A stretch of DNA of 64,000 bases from Brachyspira pilosicoli (lineage in GTDB: Bacteria > Spirochaetota > Brachyspiria > Brachyspirales > Brachyspiraceae), in assembly GCF_036997485.1 (NCBI RefSeq), contig NZ_JAWLPU010000001.1, positions 744,001 through 808,000 on the forward strand, written 5' to 3'. The notes below the pieces were generated by a model. The model saw only the letters and a list, made by a program, of their open reading frames with translations. It was not told the DNA's origin and made no database searches. This document shows positions 43,944 through 52,149 of the stretch, piece after piece. The position numbers and the translations under genes were made by a program. Numbering within the stretch: the stretch's first letter is position 1; each line of letters opens with the position of its first letter.

Positions 43944-44990
43944 TTATTCAGCCATTGGTATCCAATCAGCTGTCATATTTGTAGTTTTATTAAACTCTGG
44001 GAATTTAGCTTGTAAATCTTCCATATTTTTTACATTTGCTTCTTTAAGCATATCTTGAGTAAATAGTGTAGGAGTTATTAAAATATCATCAGGTAAATCT
44101 TCTCCTGCTATTTTTAAAGCTAATGCTCTTACAGATAATGCACCAATAAGTCTTGGGCTTGTAGCTGCAGTTGCTGCCCAAGGGCTTCCTTCTTTAATCA
44201 TTAATTCTATATCTTGTGTTGATATGTCAGCACTATATACTCTTATTTTGTCATTTAAACCTTCTTCATCTAATGCAAGCACAACACCTTTAGCAAATTC
44301 ATCATAAGGAGCAAAATAAGCATTTATTTCTGGGTTAGATTTTAATACAGCTTTTACTTGTTCAGCATTTTTAACAGAAAAAGGTGATTCTACAGTACCA
44401 GTTCTAGCTATCTCTTTCATGTTAGGAAATTCTTTTTTAAAGTCTGTAAAAGCTCTATCCCTCTTATCTAAAGGAAGTATACCAGCAAAATACACATATC
44501 CTATATTAGCTTTTTGGTTATAATCTTTATTCATAGCATCTAAAGCCATTCTTCCTAAAGCATAATCATCTTGAGCTATTTGATTTATTTCTGGATTTTG
44601 AACATCAACATCGAATGCCACTACAGGTATTCCAGCAGCTACGGCATCAGCGGCAGGTTTAGCCAAAGTTTCTGTAAGACCATGGTCTAATATTATACCG
44701 TCTACTTTCATGTTGATAGCTTGATAAACAAAATCTGCTTGAGCTTGGTTATCCATATTTTTACCAAATACAGTTAATTGTATGCCCATTAGATCTGCTT
44801 GTTTTTGTGCGCCATCTTGCCACATTTGCATGAATTCACCTTCAACCATTTGTCTTATTAAAGCAAAATGTACTTTTTTGCTTCCATCAAAAGGTGCAGG
44901 TGCTCCTTCTAATTTAACAGAAGTATTAGAAGAATTACTTCCGCTACATCCTAAAACTAATAAAGAAAATATAATAAGGAAATATTTCAT
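43944..44990 (-). CDS. Periplasmic sugar-binding lipoprotein (likely methylthioribose)
   Basis: A 348-aa RbsB-type binding protein with signal and lipobox LLVLGCSGS (Cys15). The two-lobe fold is indicated by KVHFALIRQMVEGEFMQMW, KVDGIILDHGLTE, AAGIPVVAFDVD and ..INAYFAPYDEFAKGVV. It starts the operon and delivers ligand to the permease. AGGAG precedes the ATG, with a near-consensus promoter upstream. Confidence 0.9.
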   Translation of the reverse strand: MKYFLIIFSLLVLGCSGSNSSNTSVKLEGAPAPFDGSKKVHFALIRQMVEGEFMQMWQDGAQKQADLMGIQLTVFGKNMDNQAQADFVYQAINMKVDGIILDHGLTETLAKPAADAVAAGIPVVAFDVDVQNPEINQIAQDDYALGRMALDAMNKDYNQKANIGYVYFAGILPLDKRDRAFTDFKKEFPNMKEIARTGTVESPFSVKNAEQVKAVLKSNPEINAYFAPYDEFAKGVVLALDEEGLNDKIRVYSADISTQDIELMIKEGSPWAATAATSPRLIGALSVRALALKIAGEDLPDDILITPTLFTQDMLKEANVKNMEDLQAKFPEFNKTTNMTADWIPMAE

Positions 44991-45021
44991 ATATTAACTC
45001 CTATATGATGTTTTTATATTA

Positions 45022-45050
45022 AGTATAGTAAAAGACTATTGAGTTGTCAA
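45022..45050 (-). promoter_or_regulatory. Promoter of the methylthioribose operon
   Basis: Minus strand TTGACA (45050-45045), 17-bp spacer, TATACT (45027-45022), about 32 bases before the ATG of the binding-protein gene. Confidence 0.8.
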
Positions 45051-45066
45051 TTAAAAATTTAGTTAA

Positions 45067-45077
45067 TTTTACTAAAA
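45067..45077. promoter_or_regulatory. Candidate LacI-regulator operator half-repeat (inverted copy)
   Basis: TTTTACTAAAA is the reverse complement of the unit repeated in tandem at 45141-45164. It lies 17 bases upstream of the operon's -35 box. Confidence 0.4.
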
Positions 45078-45140
45078 TTTTATTAAAATTATATATTTAA
45101 TAATAATTATAAATATCTTCAAATAATAGGTTTTTTCAAT

Positions 45141-45164
45141 TTTTTAGTAAAATTTTTAGTAAAA
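45141..45164. promoter_or_regulatory. Tandem 12-bp repeat, candidate operator for the LacI-family protein
   Basis: TTTTTAGTAAAA occurs twice in direct tandem between the divergent operon and regulator genes. Confidence 0.45.
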
Positions 45165-45226
45165 TTTTTATGCATTCTTTTAAAAAATTATTGTAAAATA
45201 AGGGTTTTTGATATATTATTAATGGC

Positions 45227-46252
45227 ATGGGAAATAATAAAATTAATCTTATTGATATTGCAAAAGAGGCTGGAGTTTCTGTATCTACAGTATCATTAGT
45301 GCTAAATAATAAAAATGGGGTGAGCACAGAGATATCGAGAAAAATTAATAAAATAGCTATAGATATGGGCTATAAGCAAAATAAAAAAAATATTTCTACA
45401 AACAGAAGAATTGCATTTATAAAAATGGAAATACATGGACGTATAATAAATGAAACACATAATGTATTTTTGGCTGATTATATACAAGGTATTATAAATG
45501 CTACAAAAGCTTTAAATTATAAAGTAGAAATACTAAGTTATTCAAAAGAGCAAATTGATTTCATTAAAAATTACATAGAAAACGAAGAATATGCTGGAGT
45601 TATTATATTAGCAACAGAATTATACAAAGAAGATATTATTTTTTTATCTTCTGCTATAAATATTCCTATTGTTTTTTTGGATGCATATTATCCATATTTA
45701 AAATGTCATTTTGTAACTATGAATAATGAAAATTGTATATATCAATTAGTTGAGCATCTTGTAGAGCTTGGCCACAAAAGAATAGGTTTAGTTGACAGTA
45801 AATCTAATTCTTCTAATTTAATACTTAGGAGAGAAGCATTTTATAAAGTATTGGATTATTTTAATTTAGATTTTAATAAGAACGATTACTTTTTGGTGGA
45901 TTCCGTATATGAAAAGACTGTAACTGATATGGAAGAACATTTAATAAACAGAAAAGATATGCCGACAGCCTTAGTATGTGTAAATGATACTATAGCAATT
46001 GGAATCATAAGAGCTTTAAAAAATAAAGGATATGCTATTCCTAAAGATATATCTATAGTAGCTCATGATAATTTACCTACAGGGCTTTTTATAGATCCAA
46101 TTTTAACTACTATTGATGTGCCTAAAATTAAAATAGCACAAAGTGCTGTTGATATATTAGATAATTCTATTAGATATACCAATGATTATTTTTATAAAGT
46201 TTCTATGATAAATGGTTCACTAATTGTAAGAGAAAGCAGCGCTAAAATATAA
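45227..46252 (+). CDS. LacI/GalR-family transcription repressor
   Basis: A 341-aa regulator with the N-terminal LacI helix-turn-helix (NLIDIAKEAGVSVSTVSLVLN, about 6-26, and hinge) and a periplasmic-binding-protein-like effector domain ending with DNLPTGLFIDPILTTIDVP. Divergent from the methylthioribose operon, so it most likely controls that operon, sensing MTR or a related sugar. No ribosome site; TTGTAA-17-TATTAT ends seven bases before the ATG, suggesting a leaderless message. Confidence 0.88.
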   Translation: MGNNKINLIDIAKEAGVSVSTVSLVLNNKNGVSTEISRKINKIAIDMGYKQNKKNISTNRRIAFIKMEIHGRIINETHNVFLADYIQGIINATKALNYKVEILSYSKEQIDFIKNYIENEEYAGVIILATELYKEDIIFLSSAINIPIVFLDAYYPYLKCHFVTMNNENCIYQLVEHLVELGHKRIGLVDSKSNSSNLILRREAFYKVLDYFNLDFNKNDYFLVDSVYEKTVTDMEEHLINRKDMPTALVCVNDTIAIGIIRALKNKGYAIPKDISIVAHDNLPTGLFIDPILTTIDVPKIKIAQSAVDILDNSIRYTNDYFYKVSMINGSLIVRESSAKI

Positions 46253-46354
46253 ATACTGTTATATAAAAAAACTATGATGTTTTTAATTTTATAAATAATT
46301 AATTTTAACTAAAAATATATATTACTCTTGAGCAGAGAGATATAATTTTTTCTA

Positions 46355-46383
46355 TTGACAAACAGTTAAAATTAGTATATCAT
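46355..46383 (+). promoter_or_regulatory. Promoter of the perR-like gene
   Basis: TTGACA (46355-46360), 17-bp spacer, TATCAT (46378-46383). Downstream AT-rich near-palindromic sequence (46398-46425) could hold an autoregulatory PerR box, but the match is weak. Confidence 0.55.
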
Positions 46384-46440
46384 TCTAAATGAGATTAATT
46401 ATTAATTATAAATAATTTCTTTATAAGAGGTTTGTAAAAT

Positions 46441-46827
46441 ATGAACAACACTAGAAACACAATACAAAAGCAGGTTATATTAAATGCTGTACGGGAATTA
46501 AAAAATCACCCTACATCAGAAGAGGTTTATAATTATATTAAACCAAACTTTCCTTCTATTAGTTTAGGAACAGTTTATAGAAATCTTAATTTGCTTTCTG
46601 AAAACAATGAGATACAAAAAATTTCTATAATAGACGATGCTGTGAGATTTGATCATATCACTAATGAACACTATCACTTTCAATGTGACAAATGCAAAAA
46701 GTTAATAGACATTAATTTGCCTTATAATAAAGATTTAGATGAAGCTGTTTCAAAAAAGTATAATGTAGAAATAGATAAACATGATATTGTATTTATAGGC
46801 ATTTGCAACTCTTGCAAATCAGAATAA
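46441..46827 (+). CDS. Fur-family regulator, PerR-like
   Basis: A 128-aa Fur-family protein with winged helix (KNHPTSEEVYNYIKPNFPSISLGTVYRNLNLL), metal-site residues in RFDHITNEHYHFQ and two CxxC zinc pairs (CDKC and CNSC) for the structural zinc. The short N-terminus and the FDHITNEHYH block favour peroxide-sensing PerR over Fur. Expected to repress oxidative-stress genes. Agg-rich site AAGAGG precedes the ATG. Confidence 0.85.
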   Translation: MNNTRNTIQKQVILNAVRELKNHPTSEEVYNYIKPNFPSISLGTVYRNLNLLSENNEIQKISIIDDAVRFDHITNEHYHFQCDKCKKLIDINLPYNKDLDEAVSKKYNVEIDKHDIVFIGICNSCKSE

Positions 46828-47054
46828 TAATATATACAATAATTTTGCATTTTCCTAAAATTAATTATTATCAATTTTTTATTGTTTTATAGGCATTCTA
46901 ATGCGCCTTAGAATAAGTACATTGGCTTTTGTTTATTACTAAAGGTATGCATAACTTTTGCAAAGCTTTAAATATAAAATAAACAAAATACTTGTTTTTT
47001 ATCTTTAAAAAATATAGAATAAATTAATTATTTTCATTCAAAAGGAAACCCAAT

Positions 47055-47900
47055 ATGCCAGCTAATATACTTGATGTAAGAGAATTATCAAAAACAATAA
47101 GAGCAGAAATTAAAGAGAAGGTTGCTTTTTTAATTAAGAAGCCGCGCATTGATTTTGTTTATTTTGATGATGATAAATCTACAGAGTTATATTTTACTCA
47201 TGCAAAGAAAATGGCCGAAAATGCTGGAATGATAGGCGAGCTTCATAAGTTAAATACAAACACAACAGAAAAAGATTTTATCACTCTAATAGAATATTTA
47301 AACGAAGAGAAAGATATTAGCGGTATAATGCTTCAAATGCCTTTGCCTAAGCATATAAGAAGAGAATTAGTTTACGAAACTATATCTACAAAAAAAGATA
47401 TTGATGCAATAAGCAATTTAAATCTTGGTAGGATTTTAACTTCTAATGATGAATTAATTCCTTGCACTGTAAAGAGTGTGATGACAATACTTGAGCATTA
47501 TAATGTTAAAATAGAAGGTGCTAATGCTGTAGTTGTTGGAAGGAGCGAGATAGTTGGAAAGCCTCTTGCTTTATCACTTTTAAATAAATCTGCTACTGTT
47601 ACAATAGCTCATTCAAAAACTAAAGATTTAAAAAGTGTTTGTAAGAATGCTGATATATTATGCGTGTCTATTGGAAAGGCAGAGTTTATAGATGCTGAAT
47701 ATATAAAAGATAATGCTGTTGTTATAGATATAGGAATCAATGTTCTTGAAGATGGTTCTATTAAGGGAGATGTAAAGTTTGATGAGGCAGTTAATATTGC
47801 ATCTATGATAACACCAGTACCTAATGGCGTTGGAAGTTTAACGACAACAATGCTTCTTTCAAACTTGCTTTATTTGCATACGAAGTATAATAATAATTAA
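47055..47900 (+). CDS. folD: Methylenetetrahydrofolate dehydrogenase/cyclohydrolase
   Basis: FolD interconverts methylene-, methenyl- and 10-formyl-tetrahydrofolate. The 281-aa protein has GIMLQMPLPKHI (substrate site), VVVGRSEIVGKPLALSLLNKSATVTIAHSKT (NADP loop) and VPNGVGSLTTTMLLSNL near the end. The active-site Lys expected in the YxxxK helix near residue 35-60 appears as TELYFTHAKKMAE. AAAGGAAAC precedes the ATG. It supplies the formyl donor for PurN. Confidence 0.93.
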   Translation: MPANILDVRELSKTIRAEIKEKVAFLIKKPRIDFVYFDDDKSTELYFTHAKKMAENAGMIGELHKLNTNTTEKDFITLIEYLNEEKDISGIMLQMPLPKHIRRELVYETISTKKDIDAISNLNLGRILTSNDELIPCTVKSVMTILEHYNVKIEGANAVVVGRSEIVGKPLALSLLNKSATVTIAHSKTKDLKSVCKNADILCVSIGKAEFIDAEYIKDNAVVIDIGINVLEDGSIKGDVKFDEAVNIASMITPVPNGVGSLTTTMLLSNLLYLHTKYNNN

Positions 47901-47934
47901 ATTTATTGAAAAATAAAGTTATATTTTTTTATAT

Positions 47935-48186
47935 CTGGGGCTTTGCCCCCTGCGAAGCGTACCCGTAGGGTAAGACCCCACTTCTTTTGCGACCGAAGGA
48001 AGTGCCCTTGCGGCGTGCCACAAAGAAGCAAAAAGGCTATTTTTAGCTAAAAAAATATATATTTTATTATACGTTTAAAATATAAATAGGTGGAATTTAG
48101 TATTAATTTTTTATTTGCACTTTTTGGTTCTTTTTGCGTCGGGAAAAAGAACAAGAAAAAAATTACAAACTTAAAAATTTTTACCA
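47935..48186. repeat. GC-rich interspersed repeat, full copy
   Basis: GGGGCTTTGCCCC hairpin, CGTACCCGTAGGG, CCGAAGGAAGTGCC and CAAAGAAGCAAAAAGGCT (module 1), AT-rich linker, then TTTGCACTTTTTGGTTCTTT and GGGAAAAAGAACAAG with ACAAACTTAAAAA (module 2). It occupies the folD-lrgB gap; the last bases overlap the lrgB stop. Confidence 0.75.
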
Positions 48187-48888
48187 TATAGTAACAAGCA
48201 ATTTATACAATATAGGAAGCAGTACAACCGTTAAAGCTCCAGCTATACCTATAGCAAGCCCAGACATAGCTCCTTCAGTCTCTCCCATCTCTATAGCCTT
48301 ACTAGTTCCCACAGCATGCGATGCAGTGCCTATTGAAATGCCCTTAGCTAAAGGCGATTTTATTCTAAATATTTTGAATACTATAGGAGCAATTATAGCA
48401 CCAGCCACACCAGATATTACAACAGCAAGCACAGTAATAGATTTTACACCGCCTATACTATCAGCCACATCAACAGCTATTGCAGTAGTTATTGATTTTG
48501 GAAGAAGTGATAAAAGTATATTTTCTGATACTCCCATAACTTTTGCAGTGAAATATATTCCAACTATTCCAATGGCACTTCCTATTGCAATGCTAAAAAG
48601 TATTACTAACAAATTCGCTTTTAATATTGGAAGGTTTCTATATATTGGGAGAGCTAATACAACAGTAGCAGGTCCCACCAATGCATTAATAAATTTCCCT
48701 CCGCTTTCATTGTAAACACTATAAGGAACTCCCATAAAATAAATAGATAAACCTACAAGTATTACACTCGTTACAAGAGGCGTTAATATTGGAAGTTTTG
48801 TTTTATTATAAATATAGTATGATATTATATATGCTATTAAAGTTATTACTATTGAAATTAGAGGGTTGTCTTGAAATAGTGCTGTCAT
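48181..48888 (-). CDS. lrgB: LrgB/CidB-family membrane protein
   Basis: A 235-aa protein with about seven membrane segments and family blocks SGGKFINALVGPATVVLALPIYRN, VAVVISGVAGAIIAPIVFKIF and KGISIGTASHAVGTSKAIEMGE. LrgB works with LrgA in murein hydrolase control or as a transporter of small metabolites. AAAGGAAAA precedes the ATG. ATGA overlap with lrgA. Confidence 0.9.
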   Translation of the reverse strand: MTALFQDNPLISIVITLIAYIISYYIYNKTKLPILTPLVTSVILVGLSIYFMGVPYSVYNESGGKFINALVGPATVVLALPIYRNLPILKANLLVILFSIAIGSAIGIVGIYFTAKVMGVSENILLSLLPKSITTAIAVDVADSIGGVKSITVLAVVISGVAGAIIAPIVFKIFRIKSPLAKGISIGTASHAVGTSKAIEMGETEGAMSGLAIGIAGALTVVLLPILYKLLVTIW

Positions 48889-49250
48889 TTTATTTTCCTT
48901 TTTTTATTAACTATGTTTTCAAAAAACTGTGCAGATAAACCAGTTGCAGCCATTATCACCACAACAAAAAATATGCATATTATGAGAAAAGGTATTATCT
49001 CATCTTTAATATATTTATATTCATCAACTATAGCTAAAGAGGCAGGTACAAATAACAAAGCCATGTTTTTTATTAATATATCGCTAGCCTCATCAATATC
49101 ACTCTCTTTTACAATTCCAAAAACTAAAAGAAAGAATAGTAAAAACATTCCTATTACATTTCCCGGTATTGGAAGTTTTAGGGATTTACTTAAGATGTAT
49201 GATATTGAATAAATAAAAAATATTATAGAGAATTGTTTAATCAACTTCAT
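48885..49250 (-). CDS. lrgA: LrgA/CidA-family holin-like membrane protein
   Basis: A 121-aa product from ATG 49250 (a TTG at 49265 gives 126 aa) with four membrane segments and the block KLPIPGNVIGMFLLFFLL characteristic of LrgA/CidA, then LALLFVPASLAIVDEY. Forms a pair with LrgB. No strong ribosome site for either start. Confidence 0.88.
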   Translation of the reverse strand: MKLIKQFSIIFFIYSISYILSKSLKLPIPGNVIGMFLLFFLLVFGIVKESDIDEASDILIKNMALLFVPASLAIVDEYKYIKDEIIPFLIICIFFVVVIMAATGLSAQFFENIVNKKRKIK

Positions 49251-49356
49251 TGTAGTAGAATCCAATAAATTATTTTAAAAAATTATTGTGATAAATTATA
49301 TACCTAAAAAAATGTTTTTCAATAGAGTATTTTTATGTACGAGCTGTACCACCTTT

Positions 49357-49405
49357 CCGCACGGTAATGTTTTACTTTAATCATAACTTTTCAGGTGTGC
49401 GGGGG
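49357..49405. repeat. Solo CCGCACGG hairpin
   Basis: CCGCACGG (49357-49364) pairs with a later GTGTGCGG (about 49396-49403). Related to the hairpins at 15331 and 30745 but without the G-rich core. Confidence 0.5.
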
Positions 49406-49449
49406 AGTGCTTTTTAATGTACAATTAAATTATAAAATTTATAATAAAA

Positions 49450-49560
49450 ATGCAGTTCTTTTGCTTCTTTTATACCAATAAAAGAAGTGGGGTGCGGGGC
49501 AAAGCCCTGCAAATATTTAAAATTTAAAAAATATAAATTTTGACAAACTTTTTTAGTATA
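49450..49560. repeat. GC-rich interspersed repeat, module 1 reversed
   Basis: ATGCAGTTCTTTTGCTTCTT, AAAAGAAGTGGGGTGCGGGGC, AAAGCCCTGC, then TTGACAAACTT and TATATA ending beside the stop of the next minus-strand gene. Confidence 0.7.
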
Positions 49561-49570
49561 TAGTATCTTA

Positions 49571-50662
49571 TCATTGTAAAAAACCCTTGCTCATCTTGTA
49601 ATAGATTAAAAGTTTTACTACCCTTGAATAACTCTTTATGCCGTGTATTTGATTGTTTGCTTTTAAATATGTGTCATTTACTTTATGGCTTATATTAGAT
49701 AACTGTCCTTTGTATTGATTCCAAAAGTCATAATTGTATCTTATCTCTTCTTTTGTTTTTTCATTGAGGTTTGAAATAAGCATAGCATAATTTTCATCTC
49801 TGTTAAGTTCGGATAACACATATAAAAGTGATTCAAAGGCTCCTGAGTATTGTATAAATAAATCACTATGTTTTGAGCAGGCTAAATATGCAATAAAATT
49901 AGCTTCATCTTCGTATGCTATACCTATTTTATGAGCCATTTCATGAGCTATAGTATAAGGCATAGATGTGTATGGTATAAGTGTATTAACATTTGCCTCT
50001 GAAGTAAATGGGGAGTATATTCCTGTTATTTGAAGTCTTAAAAAAAGTTGTGATATTTTTATTGGTTTGGTTCTTGAATAATACATTTCTAAATATGGAA
50101 ACTCTTCAAAAACTTTATTATATTCGCTTTCAACCATTCTATTTAGAGCTTGATAATTTGTATTGATTGAGGTTTCATATTTCATTTTTGTTTGCAAATC
50201 ATTTAAATCTTTTATTAATAGTTCTGCTAATGAATAGAGTTTATTATATGCTTCTTCATCTGTGATATTATTATTTTCAAAGAAGTAATTTTGATAATTA
50301 TTGATAAGAGGAAATCTATAATAATTTAATCCCCATACAGACATAAATACTATATATATAATAATTGCAATGCACACTACCCCATATAAAAAGTTAAATA
50401 TTAGTTTTAGCTTTTCTTGCCCAAATATTATTTTTTTTATAGAGAAAACAAAGAATAAAAGTATTAGTATTATAAAAATAAATAAAAGTATTTCACCAAG
50501 AGAAAAATTAAAGTTTGATGTTAATCTTCCAATATTTCCAGATATAACTTTATAAGCTTTTCTTGAATAAAAATTTTCTACAAACTTTGGCGATAATGTG
50601 AGGAGTTTTAATACTATAGCTATGAATATTATACATATTAGAAAGGTAATTTTATTTCTCAT
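49571..50662 (-). CDS. DUF3810-like membrane protein with HExxH metallopeptidase motif
   Basis: A 363-aa protein with three N-terminal membrane segments (to about 115) and a soluble part containing TIAHEMAHKIGIAYEDEANF, with a zinc-protease-type HEMAH and downstream Glu. It resembles the DUF3810 family, of unknown function. TATAAT lies six bases before the ATG with TTTACA 17 bases further, so the message is probably leaderless. Downstream of rsmD by 49 bases. Confidence 0.8.
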   Translation of the reverse strand: MRNKITFLICIIFIAIVLKLLTLSPKFVENFYSRKAYKVISGNIGRLTSNFNFSLGEILLFIFIILILLFFVFSIKKIIFGQEKLKLIFNFLYGVVCIAIIIYIVFMSVWGLNYYRFPLINNYQNYFFENNNITDEEAYNKLYSLAELLIKDLNDLQTKMKYETSINTNYQALNRMVESEYNKVFEEFPYLEMYYSRTKPIKISQLFLRLQITGIYSPFTSEANVNTLIPYTSMPYTIAHEMAHKIGIAYEDEANFIAYLACSKHSDLFIQYSGAFESLLYVLSELNRDENYAMLISNLNEKTKEEIRYNYDFWNQYKGQLSNISHKVNDTYLKANNQIHGIKSYSRVVKLLIYYKMSKGFLQ

Positions 50663-50711
50663 TTTTTTATTATAACTAAAATAATTTTATTTGTAAAGCT
50701 GTAAATATTGA

Positions 50712-51248
50712 TTATGTATTTCTAAAAATTATTAAAACACTTTCACCATAAGTTTTTATTTCATAGTTATATTCTTTTACTTTCTCTAAAAAGCTTTTAT
50801 AGTATTCAAGCCCCATCTCTACAAATAAATATCCATTATCATTTAATAATTTTCTTTCAAATATATTTAAAAATACTTCATAATAAATTTTTGAATGATA
50901 AGGCGGGTCAAAGAATATTATATCAAAAGTATCATTTGTTCTTTTAACATAGTCATCTGCTGATACTCTTTTTATTTTGTATTGATTTTCTTCAAATATA
51001 TTTTTTGCATTTGTAAATATAGTTTTAACAGCCTCTCTATCTATTTCTATAAAAGCTGAAAACTTAGCTCCCCTGCTTAAAGCCTCAAACCCCACAGCAC
51101 CGCTTCCAGCACAAAGGTCTAAAAAAGTTTTATCATTAGTATCTATTATATTAAATAAAGCCTCTCTCACCTTTCCCTGAGTAGGTCTAAAATCTCTCTT
51201 TGGTGTAATGATTTTTTTATTTTTTTTGTATCCAGATATTATATGCAA
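50712..51248 (-). CDS. rsmD: 16S rRNA (guanine-966-N2)-methyltransferase
   Basis: A 178-aa SAM-dependent methyltransferase with the RPTQGKVREALFNI start, LDLCAGSGAVGFEALSRGA SAM loop and DIIFFDPPYHS catalytic DPPY motif, all standard for RsmD. It methylates the small-subunit rRNA during assembly. AAGGAT is upstream. It lies 21 bases after the upstream membrane protein gene. Confidence 0.93.
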   Translation of the reverse strand: MHIISGYKKNKKIITPKRDFRPTQGKVREALFNIIDTNDKTFLDLCAGSGAVGFEALSRGAKFSAFIEIDREAVKTIFTNAKNIFEENQYKIKRVSADDYVKRTNDTFDIIFFDPPYHSKIYYEVFLNIFERKLLNDNGYLFVEMGLEYYKSFLEKVKEYNYEIKTYGESVLIIFRNT

Positions 51249-51269
51249 TTTTGTATCCTTGTAAAAAGA

Positions 51270-51944
51270 TTAAACATATAATACTCTAATCTGAGCAAAG
51301 GCGGCATTAACATTCAAATAAAGTATTTTGTCAGAAGTACCCATAACAAAGTTCATCTCCCCAAAACTTACACTATCCCCAGTAGGTATTGAAATGCTGC
51401 CGAATGCACTCGAAGCTTTTATATGTATTTGTATATTTTGATTGATTAAAACAACAGTATCAGCAAATGCGCAATTAACATTAACATTTTTATTTCTGTC
51501 AATTTGTATGTCTGATAAATCTATTGTAGAACTTCTAAAATTAATAGTATAATCTTCTGTTTTTTGTTTCGGCAATTTATCTCCAACATAATAAACGCCA
51601 ACTATAATATATATTCCAAGAAATATAATAATCATTCCTATAATCATTCTAAATATAGGAGTGTATAATATAAAAGGCATATTTATATTAAGAGCATATC
51701 TTATTAAAATATAAAGTCCTGTAGTAATTATAGTGAGAGCTATTATAATTTTTGAGGCATAAAAACCTCTTCCAAGTATGATTGCTATGCCCCATACTAT
51801 AATTAATATAGATACTATTATTGTAAATACAGGTACATACGCTAATGCTGGTATATATATATGAAACACATACTGAAGCAAAATATATGCTCCGATGATT
51901 AAAACTAAAATTCCTATTATAGTTCTTGAAAAAATAAATTTCAT
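51270..51944 (-). CDS. LiaF-like four-segment membrane protein
   Basis: A 224-aa protein with four membrane segments (to about 130) and a C-terminal beta-strand domain (FRSSTIDLSDIQIDRNKNVNVNCAFADTVVLI, then FGEMNFVMG) typical of LiaF/YvqF-type cell-envelope stress proteins. Operon with rsmD. AAAGG precedes the ATG. Signalling partner genes are not present. Confidence 0.7.
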   Translation of the reverse strand: MKFIFSRTIIGILVLIIGAYILLQYVFHIYIPALAYVPVFTIIVSILIIVWGIAIILGRGFYASKIIIALTIITTGLYILIRYALNINMPFILYTPIFRMIIGMIIIFLGIYIIVGVYYVGDKLPKQKTEDYTINFRSSTIDLSDIQIDRNKNVNVNCAFADTVVLINQNIQIHIKASSAFGSISIPTGDSVSFGEMNFVMGTSDKILYLNVNAAFAQIRVLYV

Positions 51945-52149
51945 AATATATCTTATATACCTTTAAACAATTTGTATTAAATAATATTAAACAATATTTA
52001 TTAAAAATCAAGTTATTTTTTGTAGTAATATTATTTTAATTCATTTATAAAAATTTTCATATTATGAAATAAAAATATTAATTTGCTATATCTTTTTTAA
52101 AAATAAAATATATTATTATTATTTATATAGTGTTATTGAGGAAAATAAA

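Noticed and set aside
46398-46425. PerR box upstream of the perR-like gene
   Set aside because: AT-rich near-palindrome with too few matches to the PerR consensus to list as a feature.
46895-46914. ATTCTAA/TTAGAAT hairpin after the perR-like gene as a terminator
   Set aside because: Only a 7-bp stem and no T tract on either side.
48134-48715. 193-codon plus-strand ORF
   Set aside because: It lies opposite lrgB, whose sequence is clearly the conserved one; a shadow frame.
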